Source: Mycobacterium kansasii ATCC 12478
GTDB taxonomy: Bacteria; Actinomycetota; Actinomycetes; Mycobacteriales; Mycobacteriaceae
DNA length: 64,000 nt
Assembly (NCBI RefSeq): GCF_000157895.3
Contig: NC_022663.1
Coordinates: forward strand, 4,898,001 to 4,962,000
Direction: 5' to 3'
Part shown: positions 8,639 through 17,457 of the stretch, in pieces
How positions within the stretch are numbered: the first letter of the stretch is position 1
Layout: each line of letters begins with the position of its first letter
Translations under genes and position numbers: made by a program
The notes under the pieces: model-generated
Told to the model about the DNA's origin: nothing
The model's input: only the letters and a program-made list of their open reading frames with translations
The model's database searches: none

Positions 8639-9175
8639 ATGCCCGAACATGTCCGTTCTGCCATCGCCGCCGACGCTGCGGCCTGCCTCGCCGTGTACCG
8701 GCCGTATGTGCTGGATACCGTGATTACCTTCGAGACGGAAGTGCCGACGGTCGAGGAGATGGCCGCCCGTATCGTCGCCGCGCGCGTAATGCACGAATGG
8801 CTGGTGCTCGAGGTTGCGGGAGACGTCGCCGGTTATGCCTATGCGCAGCAATTCAATCCGCGCGCCGCCTACCGGTGGTCCGTCGAGACGAGCGTATATA
8901 TGGCGCGCGACCGGGTGCGCACGGGGGGTGGGCGAAAGCTCTACGCCGAATTGCTCAGTAGGCTCGCGGCACGTGGTTTCCGGCGAGCATTCGCCGCCAT
9001 TGCCCAACCCAACGACGCGAGCAATGCCCTGCACGAGGCTTTCGGGTTCCAGCCGGCGGGCCGATTACGGCGGGTCGGGTGGAAGCACGGGGCCTGGCAC
9101 GACGTCCAGTGGTGGCAGCTGGACTTGGTCGCCTGCGAGGACGAGGTGGACCCACCGCGCGAAATCGCGCCCTGA
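8639..9175 (+). CDS. GNAT N-acetyltransferase of the phosphinothricin/methionine-sulfone type
   Basis: The protein has 178 residues and matches the Pat/Bar/MddA branch of GNAT acetyltransferases. Its acetyl-CoA site motif is seen as RTGGGRKLYAELL, followed by the subfamily stretch FAAIAQPNDASNALHEAFGF and a late GWKHGAWHDVQWWQ. Relatives acetylate L-amino-acid analogues such as methionine sulfoximine or phosphinothricin. The start ATG at 8639 follows a 130-bp gap after the toxin gene in which I see no recognisable gene. It is probably a stand-alone gene in this accessory stretch. Confidence 0.85.
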   Translation: MPEHVRSAIAADAAACLAVYRPYVLDTVITFETEVPTVEEMAARIVAARVMHEWLVLEVAGDVAGYAYAQQFNPRAAYRWSVETSVYMARDRVRTGGGRKLYAELLSRLAARGFRRAFAAIAQPNDASNALHEAFGFQPAGRLRRVGWKHGAWHDVQWWQLDLVACEDEVDPPREIAP

Positions 9176-9221
9176 GATCCGGCGCCGTAGGGGCCGCTAT
9201 GACACGCGGCGTGATCGCCTC

Positions 9222-10238
9222 TTAGTAGTCGTCGGGGATGCCGGCCCCGGCCAGCGCGGGCACGGTGTCTTCGCGGCGCAGCAATGACCGTCCCGCGGTC
9301 TTGAACTGCGCCAGCTTGCCGATGATGTGCTCGCCTTCCGGGGTGTGGCCCCAGATGCTGATCCCCTGATGTGTCGTTGGCTCCCAGGTGTTTTCGTCTA
9401 CCACAATGGGGTTCCAGCCGAGCTCCCATTCAAAACCCGAGGGCGTCATCGCGTAATAGGACAGCTCGCGGTCATTGGTGTGCTGACCGACACCCAGCGC
9501 CATGTGGAACCCGAGTTCCTTGACCCGCTGATAGGACGCGGTCATGTCGTCAAGTTCGGCGACCTGGACGTTGACATGCTGTACTCGGGTTCGAATCGGG
9601 TTGAGCGGCAACAGGTTCGTCGCGGCGATCGCCACGGAGTGGTGACGCCGGTTGACCCGCAGAAAGCGGATCTTGAACTTCAGGCCGCTGATCGTCTCGT
9701 CGATGTAGTCGCTGAGCCGGGCATCGAAGACGGTGTTGAAGTAACCGCGAACCTGATGCGGTTTCTTCGATGTGACGGCAACATGGCCGATGCCGCCGTC
9801 ACCGGTGACGAAGCCGCCGCGCACCGCCATCCGCAGCGGCGTGGTGCCGCGTCGCGCCCGGGTGAAGATCTCCTGTGCTAGCCCGTTGGGCCCGGGGAAC
9901 CGCGCCAGTCTTTCCACGCCGCGCAGCAGGGCTTGTTCGCCGGTGCCTTCGGCGATCGGAACACCGTGTCGCCGTACTCGACCGACGATCTCGTCGAAGG
10001 TGTGGTGGTCATCGAGTTGCCATCCCAGCGCCGTGACGTCTTCGGCCGGGCCGCGCTGCAGCAGGAACCGGCATTCGTTGTCGTCCAGGCGAAACCGGAT
10101 CACGTCGGCCAACGCGTCGTCAAGATGCATGCCGATGGCGTCGCGTCCGAAGCGGCGCCAATCGTCAAACCTGTTCGTCTCGATGACGACGTAGCCCAGA
10201 TGCACATTGCCGAACACCGACACGGGTGGTGTGGTCAT
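9222..10238 (-). CDS. type I (VOC) extradiol ring-cleavage dioxygenase
   Basis: The 338-residue protein has two vicinal-oxygen-chelate halves, as in BphC and HsaC. The Fe(II) ligands are visible as His152 (GIGHVAV), His221 (RVQHVNVQ) and Glu272 (SGFEWELGW). It should cleave a catechol with O2 next to the hydroxyls, giving a yellow meta-cleavage product. It is the third gene of the operon monooxygenase-hydrolase-dioxygenase, with 4-bp overlaps between genes. It does the MhpB job, although E. coli MhpB belongs to the unrelated LigB-type class. It is a divergent family member, so the exact catechol is uncertain. Confidence 0.85.
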   Translation of the reverse strand: MTTPPVSVFGNVHLGYVVIETNRFDDWRRFGRDAIGMHLDDALADVIRFRLDDNECRFLLQRGPAEDVTALGWQLDDHHTFDEIVGRVRRHGVPIAEGTGEQALLRGVERLARFPGPNGLAQEIFTRARRGTTPLRMAVRGGFVTGDGGIGHVAVTSKKPHQVRGYFNTVFDARLSDYIDETISGLKFKIRFLRVNRRHHSVAIAATNLLPLNPIRTRVQHVNVQVAELDDMTASYQRVKELGFHMALGVGQHTNDRELSYYAMTPSGFEWELGWNPIVVDENTWEPTTHQGISIWGHTPEGEHIIGKLAQFKTAGRSLLRREDTVPALAGAGIPDDY

Positions 10239-11107
10239 GATGCGTACCCCGATCCGTCCGAAAGAAATTCACGCACGACGTGGTTGAAGAACTCGGCGCG
10301 TTCCCACTGCATCCAGTGGCCGGTGCGCGGGGTCATGATCAAATGCGCATTGGGCAGCAGGTTCAGCAGCATTGGGCCGCCGGTCGGCCGGTTGACCTTG
10401 TCGTCTCGGCCCCACAGCACCAGGGTCGGGGTCGTCAGATGTTTGAGCCGCTCGTCGCGGGTGAGGTCCATGCGCCACAGGGTGTGCAAAGCCTTCGGCC
10501 CGGACGGGCGCCGCAGCGGCGGATTCGCCACGACCTCGGGGTCGATGGAGGCGGCGTACCTCAGGTCGATCAGCTCATCGGGGACCGAGGCGCCGTCGTA
10601 GACCAGATAGTTGCGGATGAAGGTCTCCAGCTTGTCGCGGGTAGGTCCCTCGCCGGTGTAGTAGGTGAGCAGGCTCTTCAGCCCGGCGCTCGGGATACCG
10701 CGGGTGGTCCCGATCCCACCGGGTCCCATCAGCACCAGCTTGCCGACCCGGTGCGGCGTGTCGAGGGCAAGCCGCAACGCGCACGAGCCGCCATAGGAAT
10801 TGCCGACCAGGTGTGCGGAGTCGATGCCGAGTTGGTCGAGGAGTCCGCGAATCATGTTTGCCAGGTAGCCGAATGGGTCGGTATGGTCGACGCTCTTGGC
10901 CGAGCGGCCGTAACCGGGCATGTCGGGAACGATCACACGGAAATTGCGGCCGAGCGCATCGATGTTCCGGGAGTAATTGGATACCCCGGCGGCGCCGGGC
11001 CCGCCGCCGTGCAGCATCAACACGGCCGGCCCGCTGCCCTTCTCGGCGACGGAGATTGGTTTGCCCGCGACCATGACGGTGCGCTCGGCAAGCGTGCTTG
11101 CGGTCAT
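10235..11107 (-). CDS. meta-cleavage product C-C hydrolase (MhpC/BphD/HsaD-like)
   Basis: I place the start at 11107 (MTASTLAERTVMV), giving 290 residues, because this ATG overlaps the monooxygenase stop as ATGA; the longer reading is antisense to that gene. The catalytic triad of C-C hydrolases is readable: Ser in GNSYGGS, Asp in LVLWGRDDKV and His in PRTGHWMQWE. The oxyanion motif LHGGGPGAAG is typical of the MhpC/BphD/HsaD family. It would split the ring-opened product into 2-hydroxypenta-2,4-dienoate and a carboxylic acid. Confidence 0.9.
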   Translation of the reverse strand: MTASTLAERTVMVAGKPISVAEKGSGPAVLMLHGGGPGAAGVSNYSRNIDALGRNFRVIVPDMPGYGRSAKSVDHTDPFGYLANMIRGLLDQLGIDSAHLVGNSYGGSCALRLALDTPHRVGKLVLMGPGGIGTTRGIPSAGLKSLLTYYTGEGPTRDKLETFIRNYLVYDGASVPDELIDLRYAASIDPEVVANPPLRRPSGPKALHTLWRMDLTRDERLKHLTTPTLVLWGRDDKVNRPTGGPMLLNLLPNAHLIMTPRTGHWMQWERAEFFNHVVREFLSDGSGYAS

Positions 11108-12690
11108 GCGCCGGCTCCGACCTTGCTGGACGCGGTCACGGTGTTGCCGGAGAACCCGGCCGGCGGGGGTGGCAGCGGTTGTCCGGATTGGGCTGCGGCG
11201 TAGATGAATCCGTCCGGGCGCAGCACCACCGCCGGCGCATTCTTGCGTCGCAGCCAGCGCAGCAAAGTGCCGTCGCGGTCGCGGATCGCTGCCGGGTCCG
11301 CACCATCCTGCGGACCGATCACCCGGATCGCCGGTACGCCGAGCTCGGTCCAGGCACGAGAACCCGAAGGCGCATGCCCGATGTAGAGCAGTGCCCATCC
11401 GTCACCGAGCGCGTCGTCGAGACGCACGGTGGCGTCCTTGGTGTCGACGACCCACGGTTGTGGGATCTGCCAGCCGGCCGCCCGATGGCCGGTCGCCAAG
11501 AAGCCGTCTTCGTAGCGCGCTTGGGGAACCCACATGAATTTCTGCAGTTGCGTCATCACCGCGGGTAGCCGGGTCAGCGCACGTCCGGCCCCATTGCGCA
11601 GCGCCGCAATGATTTTGTGGTGTTCGGTGATGATTCGGCCGACGAAGACCGCGCGCCGGGTCACCTCGGTGACATGCGGCTTGCGTTCGTCCTGGTAGGA
11701 GTCCAGCAGCGAGTCCGGCGCCCGCCCGCGGAGGACGGCGGCAAGCTTCCAGCACAGGTTGGCCGCGTCGCGCACACCCGCCGACATGCCCTGACCGATC
11801 CACGGCGGCATGGCATGCGCCGCATCGCCGGCCAGGAAGACGCGCCCGACGCGCCAGCGGTCGGCGACCCGGACGTGGTGGCAGTAGACCACGGCGCGCA
11901 GGATCTCGACGTTATCCCCGGTGATGCCCTGGGCGTTGAGGACTTTCCAAATCTCTTCGTGCTGAACCAATTTCTGATCGTCCTCGCCGGCACGGGCCGG
12001 AAACTCCCAGCGGTGATGGCCAAGCGGGGTCGGGCAATCGACGGTGGGACGCGCCGGATTGCAGTGGAACCGCAGACGGTCGTGGCCGTTCCATTGACGT
12101 TTCACCTTGGTATCGATGACGATCCAGCGTTCGGCGTAGGTACGTCCCGAGTAGCCGACACCCAGCTGTCCGCGGGTCGGTGACGAGCCTCCTTCGGCGG
12201 CAATGACATACGACGCCTGGATACGTTTAAATGTGTCGGCGCGCAGGTCGGCCAGCATCAGCTCGACCGCGTCGCCCTTGGGGGCCACGCGCAGACATTC
12301 GTGTTGCAGCAGCACCTCGACGTTCGGGAAGCGGTCCACCCCTTCGCGCAGCACCTTGTCCACCGCGGGCTGATACAGGAACTGCTGCGGCGGATGCCCG
12401 GTGCCGTGAGACTCGATCGTGAGGTTGATGAAGGACCGGCCGTCGGCGTCGACAAACGAAATCGGCCGGTCCGGCAGCATGTCCTGCTGCAGGCGCTCGG
12501 CCAAGCCGACCGACTGCCAGATCCGCATGACCTCTTCATCGGTGGAAATGGCGCGGGCCCGACCGTAGATATCCGGATCACGTTCAATAACAACCACTTT
12601 CAATCCCAGCTGACCCAGCAGGTTGGCTGCGGTAGCCCCGGTCGGGCCGTAGCCGATCACTGCCACGTCGTAGATCGAAGGCTCCATCAT
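11104..12690 (-). CDS. FAD-dependent aromatic hydroxylase, MhpA-like
   Basis: The start is set at the ATG at 12690, about 11 nt after GGAGAGG; a GTG at 12699 is too close to that site. The 528-residue protein is a class A flavoprotein monooxygenase: GxGxxG fold VIGYGPTGATAANLL at the N-terminus and the second FAD motif GDAAHAMPPWIGQGM in the middle. It is closest in character to MhpA, the 3-(3-hydroxyphenyl)propionate hydroxylase. It would hydroxylate a phenolic acid to the catechol used by the dioxygenase downstream. It is divergently transcribed from the TetR gene across tandem operators. The exact substrate is inferred from pathway shape only. Confidence 0.87.
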   Translation of the reverse strand: MMEPSIYDVAVIGYGPTGATAANLLGQLGLKVVVIERDPDIYGRARAISTDEEVMRIWQSVGLAERLQQDMLPDRPISFVDADGRSFINLTIESHGTGHPPQQFLYQPAVDKVLREGVDRFPNVEVLLQHECLRVAPKGDAVELMLADLRADTFKRIQASYVIAAEGGSSPTRGQLGVGYSGRTYAERWIVIDTKVKRQWNGHDRLRFHCNPARPTVDCPTPLGHHRWEFPARAGEDDQKLVQHEEIWKVLNAQGITGDNVEILRAVVYCHHVRVADRWRVGRVFLAGDAAHAMPPWIGQGMSAGVRDAANLCWKLAAVLRGRAPDSLLDSYQDERKPHVTEVTRRAVFVGRIITEHHKIIAALRNGAGRALTRLPAVMTQLQKFMWVPQARYEDGFLATGHRAAGWQIPQPWVVDTKDATVRLDDALGDGWALLYIGHAPSGSRAWTELGVPAIRVIGPQDGADPAAIRDRDGTLLRWLRRKNAPAVVLRPDGFIYAAAQSGQPLPPPPAGFSGNTVTASSKVGAGA

Positions 12691-12728
12691 GGCTCTCACC
12701 TCTCCTGCCCGGCCGCCGGGCTTGTACT

Positions 12729-12762
12729 GTAGTGATCACTACGGTAGTGTAGTGATCACTAC
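12729..12762. promoter_or_regulatory. tandem 14-bp palindromic operators for the divergent TetR regulator
   Basis: The perfect palindrome GTAGTGATCACTAC occurs twice, at 12729-12742 and 12749-12762. The centres are 20 bp apart, about two helical turns, so both copies face the same side of the DNA. They sit between the hydroxylase operon and the tetR-hydratase-dehydrogenase-aldolase operon, 30-40 bp upstream of both starts. This is the expected position for a TetR repressor that controls both operons and responds to a pathway intermediate. Confidence 0.85.
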
Positions 12763-12792
12763 ATAGTCAAGATCCGATATCAAGGAGGCTCG

Positions 12793-13437
12793 ATGGCCAA
12801 GAGCAAGGAGCCCAAGGCCGCGAAGCCCCGCCGCGGCCGCGCCGACGGCGAGCTATCACGCGCACGAATCCTTGACGCGGCCACCGAGATTGCGGCCGAA
12901 CGCGGCTACGAGGGCACCAGCATCGCGCTGGTGAGCGCCAAGTGCGGGCTGCCCGCCAGCTCCATCTACTGGCACTTCAAGGACAAGGACGACCTGATTG
13001 CCGCCGTCATCGAGCGCAGTTTCGGCGCCTGGGAATCGGCATGGGGCGCACCGGAGAGCGGCACCGCGGAAGAGCGGTTCCAGGGATTGGCCACTCAGAT
13101 AGCCAAGGCGTTGCTGGATGCGCCGGACTTCATTCGGCTCGGTCTCATGCTCGCGCTGGAACGCCGGCCCACCGAACCGCGCGCCCGCACAATGTTCCTG
13201 CAGGTCCGTGCCCAGGCATTCGGGCAATTGGTGGAGAACTTCCGGGAATTCACACCCGGGTTGACTGACGCGCACGCCCATCAGGTGGCGACGTACGCGA
13301 TGGCCGGCGCGGACGGACTGTTCATCGCGAAAGAGGTCGGCGGCGACGCGGTCGATCTCGTAGCGCTGTTCGAGTTGCACGCGCGCGCGATCTACGACAT
13401 GGCCCGTCGGTTCGTCGAAGAACGGAAGAAGCGATGA
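12793..13437 (+). CDS. TetR/AcrR family transcriptional regulator of the aromatic catabolic cluster
   Basis: The 214-residue protein carries an N-terminal helix-turn-helix, about residues 22-68, with the signature ARILDAATEIAAERGYEGTS followed by LPASSIYWHFKDKDDL. The all-helical C-terminal half is the ligand-binding and dimerisation domain. A basic N-terminal tail (KSKEPKAAKPRRGR) may add DNA contacts. A ribosome site AAGGAGG precedes the ATG. Its stop overlaps the hydratase start, so the regulator is the first gene of the plus-strand operon and most likely autoregulates through the palindromes just upstream. Confidence 0.9.
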   Translation: MAKSKEPKAAKPRRGRADGELSRARILDAATEIAAERGYEGTSIALVSAKCGLPASSIYWHFKDKDDLIAAVIERSFGAWESAWGAPESGTAEERFQGLATQIAKALLDAPDFIRLGLMLALERRPTEPRARTMFLQVRAQAFGQLVENFREFTPGLTDAHAHQVATYAMAGADGLFIAKEVGGDAVDLVALFELHARAIYDMARRFVEERKKR

Positions 13438-14219
13438 AACTGAGCATGATTCAAGTTGACGAGGCCGCCGAGCTGCTGCACGCCGCGCAGCAGGGCCGGG
13501 CACCGATCGGTCCCCTCAGCGCGCGCTACCCCGGCCTCGGCGTTGTCGAGGCGTACGCCATCCAGCAGGTCAACCTATTTCGCCGGCTGCGTGATGGACG
13601 CAGGGTGGTTGGCCACAAGATCGGCCTGACGTCCGAACCGATGCAGATCCTGCTCGGCGTCGACGAGCCCGACTTCGGTTACCTACTCGACGACATGGTT
13701 GTGGCCGGCACATCCGTCCCGGCCGCAAGGTTCTGCGCGCCGCGGGTCGAACCCGAGGTCGCTTTCCTGTTGCGGGAGCCGTTACGCGGACCCGGGGTTA
13801 CCGCCGCCGACGTCCGCGCCGCGACCGAGGCGGTGGCCGCCGCTCTGGAGATCGTGGACAGCCGGATCGCCAATTGGGCGCTGACCCTGCCCGACACGGT
13901 CGCCGACAACGCCAGCTCCGGGGCCGTCGTGCTCGGTGACTGGGTGACGTTCGCCGACGGCCCCGTCTTGGCTGACGTGCAGGCGTCGCTGTCACTCAAC
14001 GGAACTGAGATCGACACGGGCACCGGCTCGGCGGTGATGGGCGACCCGGCGGAGGCGGTCGCCTGGCTGGCCAATGCGCTGAGCCCCTTTGGCACCGAGA
14101 TCCGGCCCGGAGAGTTCGTCATATCCGGGTCATATACCACCGCGGCATCTGTCCAACCCGGCGATCACGCCTGCGCCACCATCGGCGGTCTGGGCACCGT
14201 GTCGCTGACCTTCACCTGA
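13434..14219 (+). CDS. 2-hydroxypenta-2,4-dienoate (2-keto-4-pentenoate) hydratase, MhpD/HsaE-like
   Basis: This 261-residue protein has the normal hydratase length. Family features include GHKIGLTSEPMQ near residue 60, the acidic RVEPEVAFLL segment that helps bind the divalent metal, and the late SGSYTTAASVQPGDHA. It adds water to 2-hydroxypentadienoate, giving 4-hydroxy-2-oxovalerate for the aldolase. It is translationally coupled to tetR by a 4-bp overlap and followed after 8 bp by the aldehyde dehydrogenase gene. Confidence 0.92.
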   Translation: MKLSMIQVDEAAELLHAAQQGRAPIGPLSARYPGLGVVEAYAIQQVNLFRRLRDGRRVVGHKIGLTSEPMQILLGVDEPDFGYLLDDMVVAGTSVPAARFCAPRVEPEVAFLLREPLRGPGVTAADVRAATEAVAAALEIVDSRIANWALTLPDTVADNASSGAVVLGDWVTFADGPVLADVQASLSLNGTEIDTGTGSAVMGDPAEAVAWLANALSPFGTEIRPGEFVISGSYTTAASVQPGDHACATIGGLGTVSLTFT

Positions 14220-14227
14220 GGAAAAGC

Positions 14228-15184
14228 GTGACCACACCAGCGAAGTGGCCGGTGGCCATCATCGGCTCGGGCAACTTCGGCACCGACCTGATGATCAAGA
14301 TCCTGTGCGGCGACGGTCCACTCGCCATGGCGGCGATGGCCGGCACCGATCCGGAGTCCGACGGGCTGTCGCATGCCGAACGGCTCGGGGTCGCGTGCAC
14401 CGCCGGGGGAATTGACGGCCTCTTGGCCATGCCGAATTTCGCCGACATCAAGGTCGTATTCGACGCCACGTCGGCGGGCGTGCACCGGGCGAACTGGGCC
14501 AAGCTCGAGGGCACCGGCGTGCGGGTCATCGACCTGACGCCGGCGGCCCTTGGACCTTATTGCGTGCCGGTGGTCAACCTCGACGACCACCTCGAGGCCC
14601 GCAACCTCAACATGGTGACCTATGGCGGACAAGCCACGGTCCCCATCGTCGCCGCGGTCGGTCAGGTCGGCGTGGTGTCCTACGCCGAGACCGTCTCGTC
14701 CATCTCGTCGAAATCCGTCGGGCGTGGTGCCCGGGCAAACATCGACGAATTCATCGAAACCACCTCTGCGGCATTGGAAGTCGTCGGGGGAGCCCAACGC
14801 GGCCGGGCGCTGGTCGTCCTCAACCCCGCGAATCCGCCGGTGGTCATGCGTAACACGGTGTACTGCCTCGTCGACGGCGAGGTCGACCACTTCGCCATCG
14901 AGCGGTCGGTCGAGGCGATGGTCGAGCAGGTCAGAAACTATGTGCCCGGCTACCGGCTCAAGCAGCGTGTCCAGTTCGATGCCTGCACCGCCGCGAATCC
15001 GCTGTTCATTCCGGAGACCGGCAAATTCACCGGCACTCGGGTCACCGTCCTGGTCGAGGTCGCCGGTGCAGGGCACTATCTGCCCGCCTACGCCGGCAAC
15101 CTCGACATCATGACGTCGGCAGCCAAGGCCACCGCTGAACGCATCGCCGACCGCGCCAGCCAAACCGCCGGAGCCCGTACATGA
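14228..15184 (+). CDS. acetaldehyde dehydrogenase (acylating), MhpF/HsaG-like
   Basis: The 318-residue protein has an NAD-binding Rossmann start (VAIIGSGNFGTDLMIKIL) and the family core with the catalytic cysteine region around RMTPAALGPY-like sequence; I read the equivalent segment as VIDLTPAALGPYCVPVVNL, with Cys in that stretch, followed by MVTYGGQATVPIVAA. It oxidises acetaldehyde, or propanal, to the acyl-CoA. In known systems it forms a channelling complex with the aldolase, whose gene overlaps its stop by 4 bp here. Confidence 0.92.
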   Translation: MTTPAKWPVAIIGSGNFGTDLMIKILCGDGPLAMAAMAGTDPESDGLSHAERLGVACTAGGIDGLLAMPNFADIKVVFDATSAGVHRANWAKLEGTGVRVIDLTPAALGPYCVPVVNLDDHLEARNLNMVTYGGQATVPIVAAVGQVGVVSYAETVSSISSKSVGRGARANIDEFIETTSAALEVVGGAQRGRALVVLNPANPPVVMRNTVYCLVDGEVDHFAIERSVEAMVEQVRNYVPGYRLKQRVQFDACTAANPLFIPETGKFTGTRVTVLVEVAGAGHYLPAYAGNLDIMTSAAKATAERIADRASQTAGART

Positions 15185-16200
15185 TCCACGACCTCTACAT
15201 CAGCGACGTCACCTTGCGCGACGGGATGCACGCCGTGCGCCACCAGTACACCATTGAACAGGCGATAGCCATCGCCGGCGCGCTCGACGCGGCCGGAGTG
15301 GACTCGATCGAAGTGGCCCACGGCGACGGGCTGGCCGGGTCGACATGCAACTACGGATTCGGGGCGCACACCGACCTCGAATGGATCGAAGCCGTCGCCG
15401 GTACCGTCAAGCGCGCCAAGGTCGCAACGCTGCTGCTGCCGGGAGTCGGCACCGTACGCCACCTCAAAGACGCCCGCCGGGCCGGGGCGAGCGTGGTGCG
15501 GGTGGGCACCCACAGCACCGAAGCCGACATCGCCGCCGAACACCTCGCTGCGGCAAGAGAACTCGGCATGGATGCGGTCGGCTTCCTGATGATGAGTCAC
15601 CTGACCACGCCCGACGCGCTGGCCGGGCAAGCCGCATGCCTGGAGAGCTATGGCGCCGGCTGTGTCTACGTCGTTGATTCTGGAGGAGCGATGCTGATGC
15701 GCGACGTCGCCGATCGTATCGATGCGCTACGTCAAAAGTTGGATGCCACAACCGAAATCGGCGTGCACGCCCACCACAACCTGTCGCTGGGCGTGGCGAA
15801 TTCGATCGTCGCGGTGGAGCACGGGGCCAACCGGGTCGACGCGTCACTGGCGGGTATGGGTGCCGGTGCAGGCAATGCCCCGCTCGAAGTGTTCATCGCC
15901 GCGGCCAGCCGGCTCGGTTGGGACCACGGGTGTGACCTGCACCTGCTCGAAGATGCCGCCGACGACCTGGTCCGTCCGCTGCAGGACCGGCCGGTGCGTG
16001 TCGACCGGGAAACCCTGACGCTCGGCTACGCCGGGGTGTACTCCAGCTTTTTGCGGCATGCCGAGGCCGCCGCCGCCCGCTACGACGTCGACGCCCGCAC
16101 GCTGCTCGAAGAGGCCGGGCGGCGCGGCATGGTAGGTGGGCAGGAGGACATGCTGGTCGACATTGCGCTGGACCTGACCGGTGTGCGGGTGGTGCGGTGA
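15181..16200 (+). CDS. 4-hydroxy-2-oxovalerate aldolase, MhpE/HsaF-like
   Basis: This 339-residue DRE-TIM-type aldolase opens with DVTLRDGMHAVRHQY, where the Arg and Asp are catalytic and metal-binding, and carries the metal-binding HAHHNLSLGVANS. It splits 4-hydroxy-2-oxo acids into pyruvate and an aldehyde that is passed to the dehydrogenase. It is the last gene of the plus-strand operon and converges on fadE23. With its neighbours it completes conversion of an aromatic acid to pyruvate, acyl-CoA and a side-chain acid. Confidence 0.93.
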   Translation: MIHDLYISDVTLRDGMHAVRHQYTIEQAIAIAGALDAAGVDSIEVAHGDGLAGSTCNYGFGAHTDLEWIEAVAGTVKRAKVATLLLPGVGTVRHLKDARRAGASVVRVGTHSTEADIAAEHLAAARELGMDAVGFLMMSHLTTPDALAGQAACLESYGAGCVYVVDSGGAMLMRDVADRIDALRQKLDATTEIGVHAHHNLSLGVANSIVAVEHGANRVDASLAGMGAGAGNAPLEVFIAAASRLGWDHGCDLHLLEDAADDLVRPLQDRPVRVDRETLTLGYAGVYSSFLRHAEAAAARYDVDARTLLEEAGRRGMVGGQEDMLVDIALDLTGVRVVR

Positions 16201-16216
16201 GTGGTGCTCGGCACTC

Positions 16217-17425
16217 CTACTTGAGCTCGGCCGACGACAGGCCCAACAGCCGACGGGCGACCACCAGCTGCTGGATCTGCTGGGTGCCCTCGAAAATGTC
16301 CAGGATCTTGGAGTCGCGAGCCCACTTCTCCAGCAGCGTCTGTTCGGAATAGCCGGTGGTGCCGGCTAATTCGACACTCTTCAGCGTCACGTCGCTGGCC
16401 ATCCGGCCGGCCTTGGCCTTGCTCATCGACGCTTCTTTGGAGTTGGGAATGTTGTTGTCGGCCTGCCAGGCCGCCCGCAGCGCCAACAGATAGCTGGCCT
16501 CCCACTCGGCCTCCATCCGCAGGAACTCGGCCGCGGCGGCGCTCTGCACATACGCGGGTCGGTCGTAGTCGATCTCGACTCCGGCGTTGGTGAGGATCTT
16601 GCGGATCTCCTCCAGCGCTGCGCGGCCGACCCCGATGGCCATGGCGGCAACGATCGGGCGGGTGTTGTCGAAGGTCTCCATCACCCCCGAAAAGCCTTTG
16701 CCCTCTTGGATTTCGGGGTTGCCCAGCAGGTTATCCTTGGGAATGCGCGCGTTGTCAAAGCGGATCACGGCGGTGTCGGACGCCTTGATGCCAAGCTTGT
16801 GCTCGAGCCGTTCGACGGTGACACCGGGGTGCTCGCGCGGCACGATGAACGACTTGATTGCCGCGCGGCCCTTGGACTTGTCCAGGGTGGCCCACACCAC
16901 GATGTGGGTGGCACGCGATCCGGCGGTGACAAAGATCTTTTCGCCGTTGATCACATACTCGTCGCCGTCGAGGGTGGCCGTCGTCGACACCGCTGCCGAG
17001 TCCGATCCGAATCCCGGCTCGGTGATGGCCATCGCCGCCCACACCTTGCCCAGCCGCTCGAGTTGCTCGTTGGTGGCGACCGCGGAGATGGCCGCGTTGC
17101 CCAGCCCCTGGTATGGGACGGTCAACATCAGCGCGACGTCACCCCAGCAGGCCTCCAGCGTCTGCAGCAGCGCGGCCATGTTGGCGCCGTTGTGGTTGTC
17201 GGTGGTGGATTCGGTGTCGCCGAGAGCGTCGGCCCCGGCGAAGGCGACCGATTTGGCGTCCGCGACACCCTCGAACAGACTCATCATGGTGTCGAGTTCG
17301 ACCGGGTAGGTGTGCTCTTTCAGATCGTATTTGCGCGAGACCGGCCGCATGATTTCGGCGGCGCCCTGATGCGTCATGGTCATCACGGCTTGCAGTTTGC
17401 GTGGTAGTTCCAGATTGATTGCCAT
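16217..17425 (-). CDS. fadE23: acyl-CoA dehydrogenase FadE23
   Basis: The start at 17425 (MAINLELPRKLQAVM) gives 402 residues, close to FadE23 (Rv3140) as I recall it. The longer open frame runs into fadE24 antisense-like sequence and is rejected. Acyl-CoA dehydrogenase signatures are present: AMAITEPGFGSDSAAVSTTA for FAD and substrate binding, and a C-terminal DIFEGTQQIQQLVVARRLLG. It is 32 bp downstream of fadE24 on the same strand. Two adjacent, unequal FadE genes of this kind often form heteromeric alpha2beta2 dehydrogenases in mycobacteria, so they may work as one enzyme. Confidence 0.9.
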   Translation of the reverse strand: MAINLELPRKLQAVMTMTHQGAAEIMRPVSRKYDLKEHTYPVELDTMMSLFEGVADAKSVAFAGADALGDTESTTDNHNGANMAALLQTLEACWGDVALMLTVPYQGLGNAAISAVATNEQLERLGKVWAAMAITEPGFGSDSAAVSTTATLDGDEYVINGEKIFVTAGSRATHIVVWATLDKSKGRAAIKSFIVPREHPGVTVERLEHKLGIKASDTAVIRFDNARIPKDNLLGNPEIQEGKGFSGVMETFDNTRPIVAAMAIGVGRAALEEIRKILTNAGVEIDYDRPAYVQSAAAAEFLRMEAEWEASYLLALRAAWQADNNIPNSKEASMSKAKAGRMASDVTLKSVELAGTTGYSEQTLLEKWARDSKILDIFEGTQQIQQLVVARRLLGLSSAELK

Positions 17426-17457
17426 CACTAGACTTTCGGCTCGGATCAGATAACGAC

